Virus record (IMG/VR): IMGVR_UViG_3300047667_000140
Span: 1-22,398 of that record
Source: a virus
Strand: one strand, 5' to 3'
DNA length: 22,398 bases
This document shows positions 1 to 6,187 of the stretch, piece by piece (position 1 is the first letter of the stretch; each line of letters starts with the position of its first letter). The notes under the pieces are model-generated. The model did no database searches and was not told the origin of the DNA. It worked only from the letters and a program-made list of their open reading frames with translations. The translations under genes were made by a program, and so were the position numbers.

Positions 1-970
1 GATCTAGTGCTACTGCATAATTTTCATCAGGAGTAGGCTTTCCAAACCAACGTGTTTGCCCCATATTTAATATAGGAGTAGTTGATTCCATTGATGCTAA
101 CTTAATACTATTAATTAATGTTTCGTCGAATACAAGGAATTCACAGCCATACTCACGACGGAACTTTTCTTCACCAATTCGACCAATTTCGTTACGCTTC
201 CATTCTTCGTCTCTATCTGGATGCTCGTCCCAACTACAGGTAAATCCATGAAATCCGTTTGAGCCGATGTTGCCTTCGTTACCGTGTGCATCAAACTTGT
301 TTTGCGATTCTTTCCAGATAATAGCAAATGTATCTTCATCACTGTTTGGTGTACTTGTAATAATAGCGCGGCCACCTGTTGCTAGTGTAGGCGATATTGA
401 TGTCCAAAATTCTTCTGCAATGTTTGGATTAACAAATGCAAACTCGTCACAGTATAGTAATGATATGGACATACCACGTCCTGTATTACCTGTTGTGGTA
501 GCACTAACAATACGAGAACCGTTTTCAAATTCCATACTACCTTTGTTGTAGTTTGTAACACCTGCACGTATATGGTCTGGACAACTTTCGTATACATACC
601 TAATACGTTGCATAATTTCTTGTGCGCCTGTGTACTTGTGTGCGGCAATTAGAATAGTTTGATCTGCAAAAAACATTGCATACCAAGCAAGGTATATTGC
701 GGCAGTAGTAGTCTTTCCTGTTTGTCTTGGTAACATGTTAACATTAAATCTATGATCGTGATAAGATTTAAGTAGTCGTGTTTGGTACTCAAATGGATCA
801 AACAATAGTTTACCTTTTACAGGATGCTGAATAAAAGAAAACTTTCTAGCAAAGTGCATGTATCCGTTAACAGGATCCATACATTTCATTAAGTCTTCAA
901 CTTGTGCATCCGTAAATGTTTCTGTTTTATTCGCCTTCTTGATTAAGACGCCGTCTAATGATGTACTCAT
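1..970 (-). CDS. 17: Terminase large subunit gp17 (partial, 3' end beyond the window)
   Basis: This is the ATPase/nuclease motor that packages DNA into the prohead. The frame stays open from ATG at 970 to the left edge (323 codons). Visible ATPase motifs are Walker A PRQTGKTT at residues 81-88, Walker B LLYCDEF at 171-177 with D175 and E176, and the coupling motif STP at 206-208. The last visible residues, YAVALD, look like the first metal-binding Asp motif of the nuclease domain, so most of that domain is missing. From memory of T4 gp17, its Walker A lies near residue 161, so this N-terminus is about 80 residues shorter. The gene follows a strong terminator and has a late-type motif directly before its ATG, with no clear Shine-Dalgarno. 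Identification is firm. Confidence 0.95.
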   Translation of the reverse strand, partial: MSTSLDGVLIKKANKTETFTDAQVEDLMKCMDPVNGYMHFARKFSFIQHPVKGKLLFDPFEYQTRLLKSYHDHRFNVNMLPRQTGKTTTAAIYLAWYAMFFADQTILIAAHKYTGAQEIMQRIRYVYESCPDHIRAGVTNYNKGSMEFENGSRIVSATTTGNTGRGMSISLLYCDEFAFVNPNIAEEFWTSISPTLATGGRAIITSTPNSDEDTFAIIWKESQNKFDAHGNEGNIGSNGFHGFTCSWDEHPDRDEEWKRNEIGRIGEEKFRREYGCEFLVFDETLINSIKLASMESTTPILNMGQTRWFGKPTPDENYAVALD

Positions 971-983
971 ACTACTATTTACT
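971..983 (-). promoter_or_regulatory. Candidate T4-like late promoter for gp17
   Basis: On the minus strand AGTAAATA (983-976) resembles the T4 late box TATAAATA and is followed by only five bases before the gp17 ATG. A terminator lies just upstream, so gp17 needs its own promoter. With T4 spacing the transcript would start at or next to the A of the ATG. The first two bases of the box deviate from consensus. Confidence 0.5.
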
Positions 984-1010
984 CAAAAAAATAGAGCCCG
1001 GAGGCTCTAT
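984..1010 (-). terminator. Rho-independent terminator with UUCG-class loop
   Basis: Bases 991-998 (atagagcc) and 1003-1010 (ggctctat) pair perfectly over 8 bp around a 4-base loop. On the minus-strand RNA the loop reads C(UCCG)G, a UNCG-type stable tetraloop, followed by about seven U (984-991). It ends the transcript of the 128-residue gene immediately before the gp17 promoter. Confidence 0.85.
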
Positions 1011-1036
1011 TGAAATAATACTACTATTTGTAATTG

Positions 1037-1423
1037 TTATGTTGCTGTTAGTGTTGCGGCCGCTGTTACTAGTGACCCACTAGTGTCAATTGTATTTGGT
1101 CCAACTGCTGTTACTGTGCTAGTTGGATAGTTTGCCGCTTTACCAATTAGTCTAATACGTGCTTGTAAATCACCAGCAGTTGCATTTGAATCACATACCA
1201 CAGTCATTATACCACTGTTGTCATTAGTAACCATATAAATTAATGGATTAATTTCTTTACAAATTTGCTCTACTGTTTCATCTAATGCATCATCTTCTGC
1301 TCTTAGATCAACTGCTGTACCGTTTGCAATTTTAACTATAATTTTAAATGCAGTTGCGCCTTGGCTAAAAACTGTTGCGGCAACTGATAGCCCCGAACCG
1401 TGTACTCTTGTTTGACCAGCCAT
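1037..1423 (-). CDS. Hypothetical protein, probable virion component (128 aa)
   Basis: I do not recognise this small protein. It is Thr/Ala/Val-rich with no cysteine cluster apart from two single Cys. It has no signal peptide or membrane helix, and its composition suggests beta structure. The N-terminus has the form MAGQTRVHGSGLSVAATV and the tail is a Thr/Ala-rich run. Its ATG overlaps the TAA of the preceding gene by one base (TAATG), and AGGAG lies inside that gene, so the two are translationally coupled. It is last in a gp16-to-128-aa run of packaging and virion genes and is followed by a strong terminator. A structural role is inferred from position only. Confidence 0.8.
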   Translation of the reverse strand: MAGQTRVHGSGLSVAATVFSQGATAFKIIVKIANGTAVDLRAEDDALDETVEQICKEINPLIYMVTNDNSGIMTVVCDSNATAGDLQARIRLIGKAANYPTSTVTAVGPNTIDTSGSLVTAAATLTAT

Positions 1424-2307
1424 TAGTTATTCTCCTCAGCGTTATCTTTAATGTCTTGCTTAACCTCAGCATAGTCTGCGCCGGGGTATTTCTTCTCAAA
1501 TTCTGCTTTGCTCATGCCTTCTTCGCAATCCTGCATCATGGCTTTTACACTGCCTTCTTTAACAATAGATTCGCCTGTGTACTCTTTGTATAATGTAGAA
1601 AGCTCTTCTTTAATCTTACTTGCCAGTGCCATTGGATTGTCTCCACCTGCTACTGGTGCATGTGATTTCTTAGATTTGTTAAGATCTGTGCCGCCTCTAA
1701 TTACGTCACTTACATCACCGTACTGCTCATCTGGTGCGTTAGCATAGTCTTCAGTTTCTTCGCCAGTAACTTTATCACCTAATGCTCCGCCGATTGCCGC
1801 GCCTGCTACTTTTGGAGCCATTTTACCTGCAATGCCACCTAATGCTCCGCCGATTGCCGCGCCAGCTGGGCCAGCCAAACTTCCTAGTGCCGCACCTGCT
1901 TTTGCACCCATAGCACCTGTTGCAGTCGAAGCTACTCCGCCTGTTGCTGTATCCAGTGCGTCTGCACCCGCCGCTCCTGCGGCACCGCCTGCTAGTGTTC
2001 CTAGTACGCCTGCTTGTAGATCTTGGTCACCTGGTACATTGTCTTGTCCTGGAATACCCGGATCATCATTTGCACCGTCTACGGTTGCTCTAAATTTTTC
2101 AATGTCTGCTCTTGGATTAAGTGAATGCATTGCATCTACTGGCTTTGCGTCCATGCCAGCGTTACGCATCATTGCCATAAGCTGACCAACTTGTCCTGCG
2201 TCATCTGCTGTCATTGAGATGTTCATTGATGCAGATTCTGTTAGTTCTTGTTTTTTGCTAGGTGCGTCAATAGCATCCATTTTAGCAATCATGTCTTTAA
2301 TGTTCAT
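1423..2307 (-). CDS. Gly/Ala-rich protein with glycine-zipper core, probable virion protein (294 aa)
   Basis: The function is unknown. The N-terminal 25 residues are helical (MNIKDMIAKMDAID...) and end in LTE-S at 22-25. That fits the L-x-E cleavage preference of T4-type prohead proteases, so removal in the head is possible but unproven. Residues about 100-180 are a Gly/Ala-rich glycine-zipper stretch in which GAAIGGALG occurs twice, encoded by a perfect 28-nt DNA repeat. The C-terminal 100 residues are charged and helical. Start and stop overlap both neighbours (TAATG on each side), so it is co-translated with them. Glycine zippers often associate with or cross membranes, which could fit an internal head or ejected protein. 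This is inference. Confidence 0.8.
   Translation of the reverse strand: MNIKDMIAKMDAIDAPSKKQELTESASMNISMTADDAGQVGQLMAMMRNAGMDAKPVDAMHSLNPRADIEKFRATVDGANDDPGIPGQDNVPGDQDLQAGVLGTLAGGAAGAAGADALDTATGGVASTATGAMGAKAGAALGSLAGPAGAAIGGALGGIAGKMAPKVAGAAIGGALGDKVTGEETEDYANAPDEQYGDVSDVIRGGTDLNKSKKSHAPVAGGDNPMALASKIKEELSTLYKEYTGESIVKEGSVKAMMQDCEEGMSKAEFEKKYPGADYAEVKQDIKDNAEENN
1776..1863 (-). repeat. Perfect 28-nt direct repeat, period 60 nt, within the glycine-zipper gene
   Basis: Bases 1776-1803 and 1836-1863 are identical (cacctaatgctccgccgatt followed by gccgcgcc). They are offset by exactly 60 nt (20 codons) and encode the same GAAIGGALG block. Identity at the nucleotide level, including wobble positions, points to a recent internal duplication or gene conversion. 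Confidence 0.9.
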
Positions 2308-2861
2308 TATTTACTCCCTACTGGTGAAACAGTATTTTCTTTATCAGTAATGTCTTTACCTTCGCCAGGCTTAACATCTTGTATTGGATCAGCTCTTCCT
2401 GAGCGTGTACTTTCAAGTTCTTTTAGTAGTTCCATAACTCTATTTGAACCTACTTGTTCTTGAGCATTTGGATCGCCGCCCATGTCTTCTGTTTCTAGTT
2501 TACTAACATATGGCGTTTCATCGTCAATTTCTTGATATGCGATTCTTGGATCATTCTTTGTTCTTACAATAACCATTGCTCTATCTAAAGTGCAACACAT
2601 TGACAAATATTCCGATAGTACTTCTGGCGTACTTGGATAGTTTAATCCCGCTTCCCAGTAAGTAACTTCGCAATTTTGTAGTTGTGGAAAATCTAGTGGT
2701 TTTTCTTGTATTGGGGTTTTCTTTCCTGCACCAAGAGAGTTTACACTGAATTTTTGTAGTGCAGTTTCCATGGTATCTTCAAAGCCCTCAGGTAACTCGC
2801 CTGCTACGCCAATTGAAAATTCATATACTTTTTTTGCTTCTGTTAGATATTTGTTAAACAT
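2307..2861 (-). CDS. Hypothetical virion-associated protein of marine T4-like phages (184 aa)
   Basis: This is an acidic soluble protein with no membrane segment. The N-terminal half has the pattern GELPEGFEDTMETALQKF, then TPIQEKPLDFPQL and LNYPSTPEVLSEYL. I associate these with a conserved structural-module family of T4-like cyanophages, recalled rather than searched. The C-terminal 50 residues are hydrophilic and probably disordered. A late box (GATAAATA at 2890-2883) and AAGGA precede the ATG. It starts the three-gene TAATG-coupled run that lies between gp16 and gp17, genes that are adjacent in T4. The role is probably in the head or packaging, but unassigned. Confidence 0.8.
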   Translation of the reverse strand: MFNKYLTEAKKVYEFSIGVAGELPEGFEDTMETALQKFSVNSLGAGKKTPIQEKPLDFPQLQNCEVTYWEAGLNYPSTPEVLSEYLSMCCTLDRAMVIVRTKNDPRIAYQEIDDETPYVSKLETEDMGGDPNAQEQVGSNRVMELLKELESTRSGRADPIQDVKPGEGKDITDKENTVSPVGSK

Positions 2862-2881
2862 AATGATCCGTCCTTATAAAA

Positions 2882-3373
2882 TTATTTATCCATATTCTTT
2901 AGTTTTTCAAGTAAACTGTTCCGATCTGTTACAATATACCCTTCACCATTAAGTACATCACCCTCACCTGGAGCCTTGCCATCCTTGTCCATTTTTTCTT
3001 TTTTGAGCTGTAAGTCAATCATTTTTAGTTTTTTATCTAGCTTTGCTACCTTAGCATCCAAACTAGTCTTCAACATTCCGCCTGCAACTTCAAAAACTCT
3101 GCCGCTATAACGACTTTCAACATTCATTCCTAGATCCATTAGATCATCATATGCATCCATAGCCTTTTGTGCAATTTCATTTAGCTCTTTATCAGCCATT
3201 TCGCCAAGGCCTTTTACAGCTGGTAATGCACCTGCAATTTTGTCAAACTCTGCAATGTCTCTAAGAGTTTCATTCTGGAGTTCAATTACTTCTTTTTTGT
3301 CTTTTTTCTTATCTTCCTTGATAATGTCTTTACTATCAGGCAAGTCTAGGAGTTCTTCTAATTTCTTTGTCAT
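2882..3373 (-). CDS. 16: Terminase small subunit gp16
   Basis: This is the DNA-recognition and regulatory ring partner of gp17. The protein is 163 aa, close to T4 gp16. The layout matches: a short LEELLDLPD N-terminus, a highly charged Lys-rich linker (residues 17-30), and a long helical core including RYSGRVFEVAGGMLKTSLDA (107-126), then KLDKKLKMIDLQLK. The core parallels the T4 gp16 central coiled-coil segment that has the pattern SPRHMEVFATLMGQM. It is preceded by a late box at 3407-3400 and a GAGAG Shine-Dalgarno. It follows gp4 directly. The family call comes from architecture and pattern rather than high identity. Confidence 0.75.
   Translation of the reverse strand: MTKKLEELLDLPDSKDIIKEDKKKDKKEVIELQNETLRDIAEFDKIAGALPAVKGLGEMADKELNEIAQKAMDAYDDLMDLGMNVESRYSGRVFEVAGGMLKTSLDAKVAKLDKKLKMIDLQLKKEKMDKDGKAPGEGDVLNGEGYIVTDRNSLLEKLKNMDK
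2883..2890 (-). promoter_or_regulatory. T4-like late promoter box GATAAATA (184-aa gene)
   Basis: Minus-strand GATAAATA differs from T4 TATAAATA at one base. It lies 21 bases before the 184-aa gene ATG with AAGGA between. The gp16 stop codon is inside the box (GAT AAA TAA). Confidence 0.65.
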
Positions 3374-3399
3374 TATACTCTCACATTAACTGCTACTAT

Positions 3400-3407
3400 T
3401 ATTTATC
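3400..3407 (-). promoter_or_regulatory. T4-like late promoter box GATAAATA (gp16)
   Basis: Minus-strand GATAAATA lies 26 bases before the gp16 ATG. The gp4 stop codon is embedded in it (CGA TAA ATA), in a different frame from the gp16 stop that sits in the next downstream box. Confidence 0.65.
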
Positions 3408-3840
3408 GTTTTCCTTGATGGAACATGTCCTTTTCTGTAATAACTCTAAAACTAATGCCTTTAGACTTACAGTATGCCCTTGCGGCTTCCCATTTGGCGG
3501 CATTTAAAATAGCGTGTGCTTGATTGTGTTTTGATTTACCAGCATTTTCCATAGTAGTTTGGTTATCAGGTTTTACTTCTATAAGCTCAACCATATTTTT
3601 ACCTTTTTTAGTTTTATATTGTATGAAAAAGTCAGGTACGTAAATAGTGTGACGTCCTGTTAATGGATTTCTATAAGGAATTTTTACTGCTTCACTGGCC
3701 CATGCTTGTATAGCAGGATTTTCATCACAAAATTTCATAAAATGAAACTCCCAACTACTACGATAAGTTGGTGATTTTTTGCCTACGTATTTTTCTGCAT
3801 GTTTAGGAGTAAATTTACCGGATGCATATTTGCGTGCCAT
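3403..3840 (-). CDS. 4: Head completion nuclease-like protein gp4 (gp50/4)
   Basis: In T4, gp4 acts at head completion after DNA packaging, before tail joining. This 145-aa protein carries the family hallmarks: YRSSWEFHFMKFCDENP at residues 26-42, WASEAVKIPYR, a VPDFF block and IEVKP. These form the TnsA-like/PD-(D/E)xK nuclease signature, with E31, D70, E88 and K90 as the likely catalytic set. All are present, so it is probably active. The basic N-terminus (MARKYASGKFTPKHAEKYVG) also matches the family. Its ATG is three bases after the TAA of the upstream 121-aa gene. No strong Shine-Dalgarno is seen apart from GGGG, which suggests coupling. Identification is confident. Confidence 0.9.
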   Translation of the reverse strand: MARKYASGKFTPKHAEKYVGKKSPTYRSSWEFHFMKFCDENPAIQAWASEAVKIPYRNPLTGRHTIYVPDFFIQYKTKKGKNMVELIEVKPDNQTTMENAGKSKHNQAHAILNAAKWEAARAYCKSKGISFRVITEKDMFHQGKR

Positions 3841-3843
3841 GGG

Positions 3844-4209
3844 TTACCCCATTATGTTTCTTGATTCTACTGCACTAGCTGTGTTATCGACTCTAAATCC
3901 CATAGTGCTAATTTTCTCTCTATTAAAATTAATAACAGAAGCAACAGCATAACTTAGCTGTAGTTTTTCTAATCCTTTAAGAGTATCTAATAATTCAAAT
4001 ACTTTTATGTTATCAATTTTTGCTTGTTGTAATAATACTGCTCCAGTTGACTGTGCGGCACTAGTACCAAACCCTTTTGATTCTAAAAAACCAATTACAG
4101 CATCAACTTCGTTACTAGGATAAGCTAATTGCTTTTGATAGTACGTGTTGAAATAGCGTTTAACATCTTCTTCTTTGTTAGAGATCGACTTTGGTAAATT
4201 TAATGACAT
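3844..4209 (-). CDS. Conserved hypothetical protein of the tail/head module (121 aa)
   Basis: This small soluble helical protein has the pattern VKRYFNTYYQKQLAYPSNEVDAV cut into helices, then GAVLLQQAKIDN and a C-terminal NFNREKISTMGFR. I believe similar proteins are common beside structural genes in T4-like cyanophages, but I cannot name a function. The start is the ATG at 4209 (MSLNLPK), preceded by AAGGAGAATAAT. The frame can be extended to a GTG at 4227, but that would lie inside the upstream gene and include the Shine-Dalgarno. The start is one base after the TAA of the upstream tube-fold gene, so translation is coupled. Confidence 0.85.
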   Translation of the reverse strand: MSLNLPKSISNKEEDVKRYFNTYYQKQLAYPSNEVDAVIGFLESKGFGTSAAQSTGAVLLQQAKIDNIKVFELLDTLKGLEKLQLSYAVASVINFNREKISTMGFRVDNTASAVESRNIMG

Positions 4210-4210
4210 A

Positions 4211-5398
4211 TTATTCTCCTTCTCCACCCATTACATTTGGCCCACTAAACGCATTTTGTACGGCATTAGTAGCCTTACTAAAGACTGCACCTACTCCGCC
4301 ATTTTGTTGTACATAGTTTGATGCACCTACTACAACTGCCGCAGATGCCAGTGTAGAAATATCACCGCCGCTACCGCCTTTAGGAAATGCTATGCCTGCT
4401 ACACCACTGGTATCAATGCCAGCTGATTGTCCAATTTGTCCTATTGCGCTTCCAATTAATTCTTGCCCAATACCACTTCGTGTTAGCCCGCCTGCGTTTC
4501 TAAATACGTTTGCGGCTTGTAGTACAGTCCCAAAGTTTGCTGTGCCACTTGTAATTTGTCCCAGTACTCCCATGCCGCCGGCAAGTACTCCGCTACCGCC
4601 TAGTAATGCTGATGCACCACCGCCTGCTAATGAAATAGGACTTGGTGTTTTATCATAATGCTCTTCTGCAAATCCCTTAGGACCATTTACTCCAATTGGG
4701 CCTCTGCTCATATGCACAGTTTCGTAATCTAAAGTCATTTGACTTTGCACTAAGTCACTTGCACTATGATCCATTGTGTCATGTTGCCAAGAACTTATCA
4801 TAGGATTAATTAGTGTAAATGAAGTATAAGTTTTTCTGGCTAGTTGGCTAATAGTAATACTAGTAAAAAACGGCTTATAACTATCATTATCAAGTCCGTA
4901 TCTATACTGGGCACCGTTGATAGAATTTCCTCTATCAAATTGAATGTTTGTTGGTTCAATAGCACCAGCAGGCCCAACACTAGCATAGTTGCCATCTCTA
5001 TAGTAATACCTATAGTATGCTTCCCACATTGCTGTAGTAACACCAAAGTTATCATCGTGAAAACTAATATTAACTGGTTGATAATCAATACGTTTTTGTA
5101 CAACACGCTTTCTGTTGTATTGATGTTTTATGTCTGTTTGAATATTATATGCAGGTAACTGCGCTGTCTTAACAAGCATATTAAGTTCATTCATATGCTT
5201 TTGTCTAAGTTGCGGAATTACTGCTGTTACATCTGGATTAATATTAAAGGTAACGTGGTAAAGAAACTTTACTTTAGGTGTTAGTCTGTGACTATCGTCA
5301 ACAAACATACGTGCGGCATGTTGAAAGTCGCCCAGTGTACCTTTAGGGTTTAACGCACCCGATGCTAAATTGTCTAAAAAACCGTTTAAGAAGCTCAT
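4211..5398 (-). CDS. Tail-tube-fold virion protein, possibly a baseplate tube initiator (gp54/gp48-like)
   Basis: The protein is 395 aa. The N-terminal 230 residues look like a T4-type tube subunit: KVKFLYHVTFNINPDV near residue 42, a lysine-rich segment ending in a LPAYNIQTD-type strand, then ISFHDDNFGVTTAMWEAYYR and INPMISSW. The rest (about 265-395) is Gly/Ala/Ser-rich and probably forms an extended or membrane-friendly tail not present in gp19. T4 gp19, gp48 and gp54 share the tube fold, so a tube-initiator or accessory tube role is plausible, but I cannot choose between them. The ATG at 5398 directly follows a late-type box and has no clear Shine-Dalgarno. A terminator separates it from gp19. 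Confidence 0.65.
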   Translation of the reverse strand: MSFLNGFLDNLASGALNPKGTLGDFQHAARMFVDDSHRLTPKVKFLYHVTFNINPDVTAVIPQLRQKHMNELNMLVKTAQLPAYNIQTDIKHQYNRKRVVQKRIDYQPVNISFHDDNFGVTTAMWEAYYRYYYRDGNYASVGPAGAIEPTNIQFDRGNSINGAQYRYGLDNDSYKPFFTSITISQLARKTYTSFTLINPMISSWQHDTMDHSASDLVQSQMTLDYETVHMSRGPIGVNGPKGFAEEHYDKTPSPISLAGGGASALLGGSGVLAGGMGVLGQITSGTANFGTVLQAANVFRNAGGLTRSGIGQELIGSAIGQIGQSAGIDTSGVAGIAFPKGGSGGDISTLASAAVVVGASNYVQQNGGVGAVFSKATNAVQNAFSGPNVMGGEGE

Positions 5399-5411
5399 AC
5401 TAATATTTAGC
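5399..5411 (-). promoter_or_regulatory. Candidate late promoter giving a leaderless transcript
   Basis: Minus-strand GCTAAATA (5411-5404) is followed by TTAGT and then the ATG. It is the only late-like box between the upstream terminator and the gene. T4 spacing places the transcript start on the ATG itself. Confidence 0.5.
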
Positions 5412-5444
5412 CTTTTCTGTTAACTACGTAGATAATTAGATCAT

Positions 5445-5468
5445 AAAAAAAGGGACAATTAAGCCCCT
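5445..5468 (-). terminator. Rho-independent terminator after gp19
   Basis: On the minus strand AGGGGC (5468-5463), a TTAATT loop and GTCCCT (5456-5451) form a 6-bp stem including one G-U pair, followed by a seven-base T run (5451-5445). The G-U pair makes it work better on the minus-strand RNA. It lies 23 bases past the gp19 stop. Confidence 0.75.
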
Positions 5469-5490
5469 CAATTTAATAATATTAGTCGCT

Positions 5491-6120
5491 TTAGATTGCG
5501 CCGCCACCTGTAATAGCTGTGTTGATTGTTCTACCAACTGCTGTACCAATGCCAGTACCCTGTGGGCTCTGGATTGCGTTATCATAACGGATTGTTAGTG
5601 CCACTGTAACTACATCTGATGTAGCATAGTTAAGTGAATTATAGTTAGTGCTTTCTAAATAACATCCGTATAGTTCAAATGTTTCTAGTACACTAGCTGT
5701 ATTTGCTCCGTTGCCGCCGTCTAAAATTTCAATACGTGTAACAAACTTGTAGTCTGCGCCACTTGCCGCACTTGACTGCTCAAAGAAGTCAAACTGTTTC
5801 TGAAGCTGTTCACCAACAAGTTTTTGTACATTGTTACTAACATCTTCACGTAAGTTAAGCGTAATTGGTTCCCAAGTGTGTTTACCTGCTAAGAATACTT
5901 TGGAGTTGTAAATATCAACTGTCATCTGATCAAAACTAACGCTAGGGCGTGTTACATCCATAACTTGTTTAGTTAGTTCAGTTGACGGACTTGATACACC
6001 AAAGTTTTCCAAAGATACTCTAAAACGGTATTGTAATTTTGGCATTAACAAGCCCTGATTAGATGCACTTGCGTTGCTATCTAAAGGTACTGTTAATTTT
6101 GAAAGTGTTGAAATTGCCAT
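5491..6120 (-). CDS. 19: Tail tube protein gp19
   Basis: This is the subunit of the inner tail tube through which DNA is ejected. The protein is 209 aa, somewhat longer than T4 gp19 (163 aa from memory). Family features: an N-terminal LMPKLQYRFRVSLENFGV strand, LTKQVMDVTRPSVSFDQMT, a YNSKVFLAGKHTWEPITLNL segment, and a late ATSDVVTVALTIRYDNAIQ strand. It lies directly downstream of the sheath gene as in T4, with its own late box (GATAAATA, 6147-6140) and AGGAG nine bases before the ATG. Hairpins flank it on both sides, so it forms a single-gene transcription unit suited to high expression. Confidence 0.9.
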   Translation of the reverse strand: MAISTLSKLTVPLDSNASASNQGLLMPKLQYRFRVSLENFGVSSPSTELTKQVMDVTRPSVSFDQMTVDIYNSKVFLAGKHTWEPITLNLREDVSNNVQKLVGEQLQKQFDFFEQSSAASGADYKFVTRIEILDGGNGANTASVLETFELYGCYLESTNYNSLNYATSDVVTVALTIRYDNAIQSPQGTGIGTAVGRTINTAITGGGAI

Positions 6121-6139
6121 TCTGTTCTCCTGTTACATT

Positions 6140-6147
6140 TATTTATC
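6140..6147 (-). promoter_or_regulatory. T4-like late promoter box GATAAATA (gp19)
   Basis: Minus-strand GATAAATA lies 19 bases before the gp19 ATG. It is followed by the leader AATGTAACAGGAGAACAG, which closely resembles the gp18 leader. Confidence 0.75.
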
Positions 6148-6151
6148 AAAT

Positions 6152-6179
6152 AATAGGCTCCATTTTTCAGGAGCCTATT
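6152..6179 (-). terminator. Hairpin after the sheath gene (terminator or processing site)
   Basis: aataggctcc (6152-6161) and ggagcctatt (6170-6179) pair perfectly over 10 bp around an 8-base loop, eight bases past the gp18 stop. There is no long U run after it, so it may be a weak terminator or a 3'-end stabiliser rather than a classical terminator. Confidence 0.65.
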
Positions 6180-6187
6180 TCAGTGAA

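Noticed and set aside
1776-1863. Repeats considered as a CRISPR array
   Set aside because: Only two copies, inside a coding frame, with an in-frame 20-codon period.
1832-2185. 117-codon plus-strand open frame, Pro/Ala-rich
   Set aside because: It is the mirror of the Gly/Ala-rich minus-strand gene, with low-complexity Pro/Ala content, no Shine-Dalgarno and no family features.
2306-2313. AGTAAATA considered as a late promoter for the 294-aa gene
   Set aside because: It overlaps the start codon, so a transcript from it would begin inside the gene. The gene is coupled by TAATG and has GGGAG.
4844-5158. 104-codon plus-strand frame opposite the tube-fold gene
   Set aside because: Ile/Ser/Asn-rich shadow of a well-supported structural gene; no start signals.
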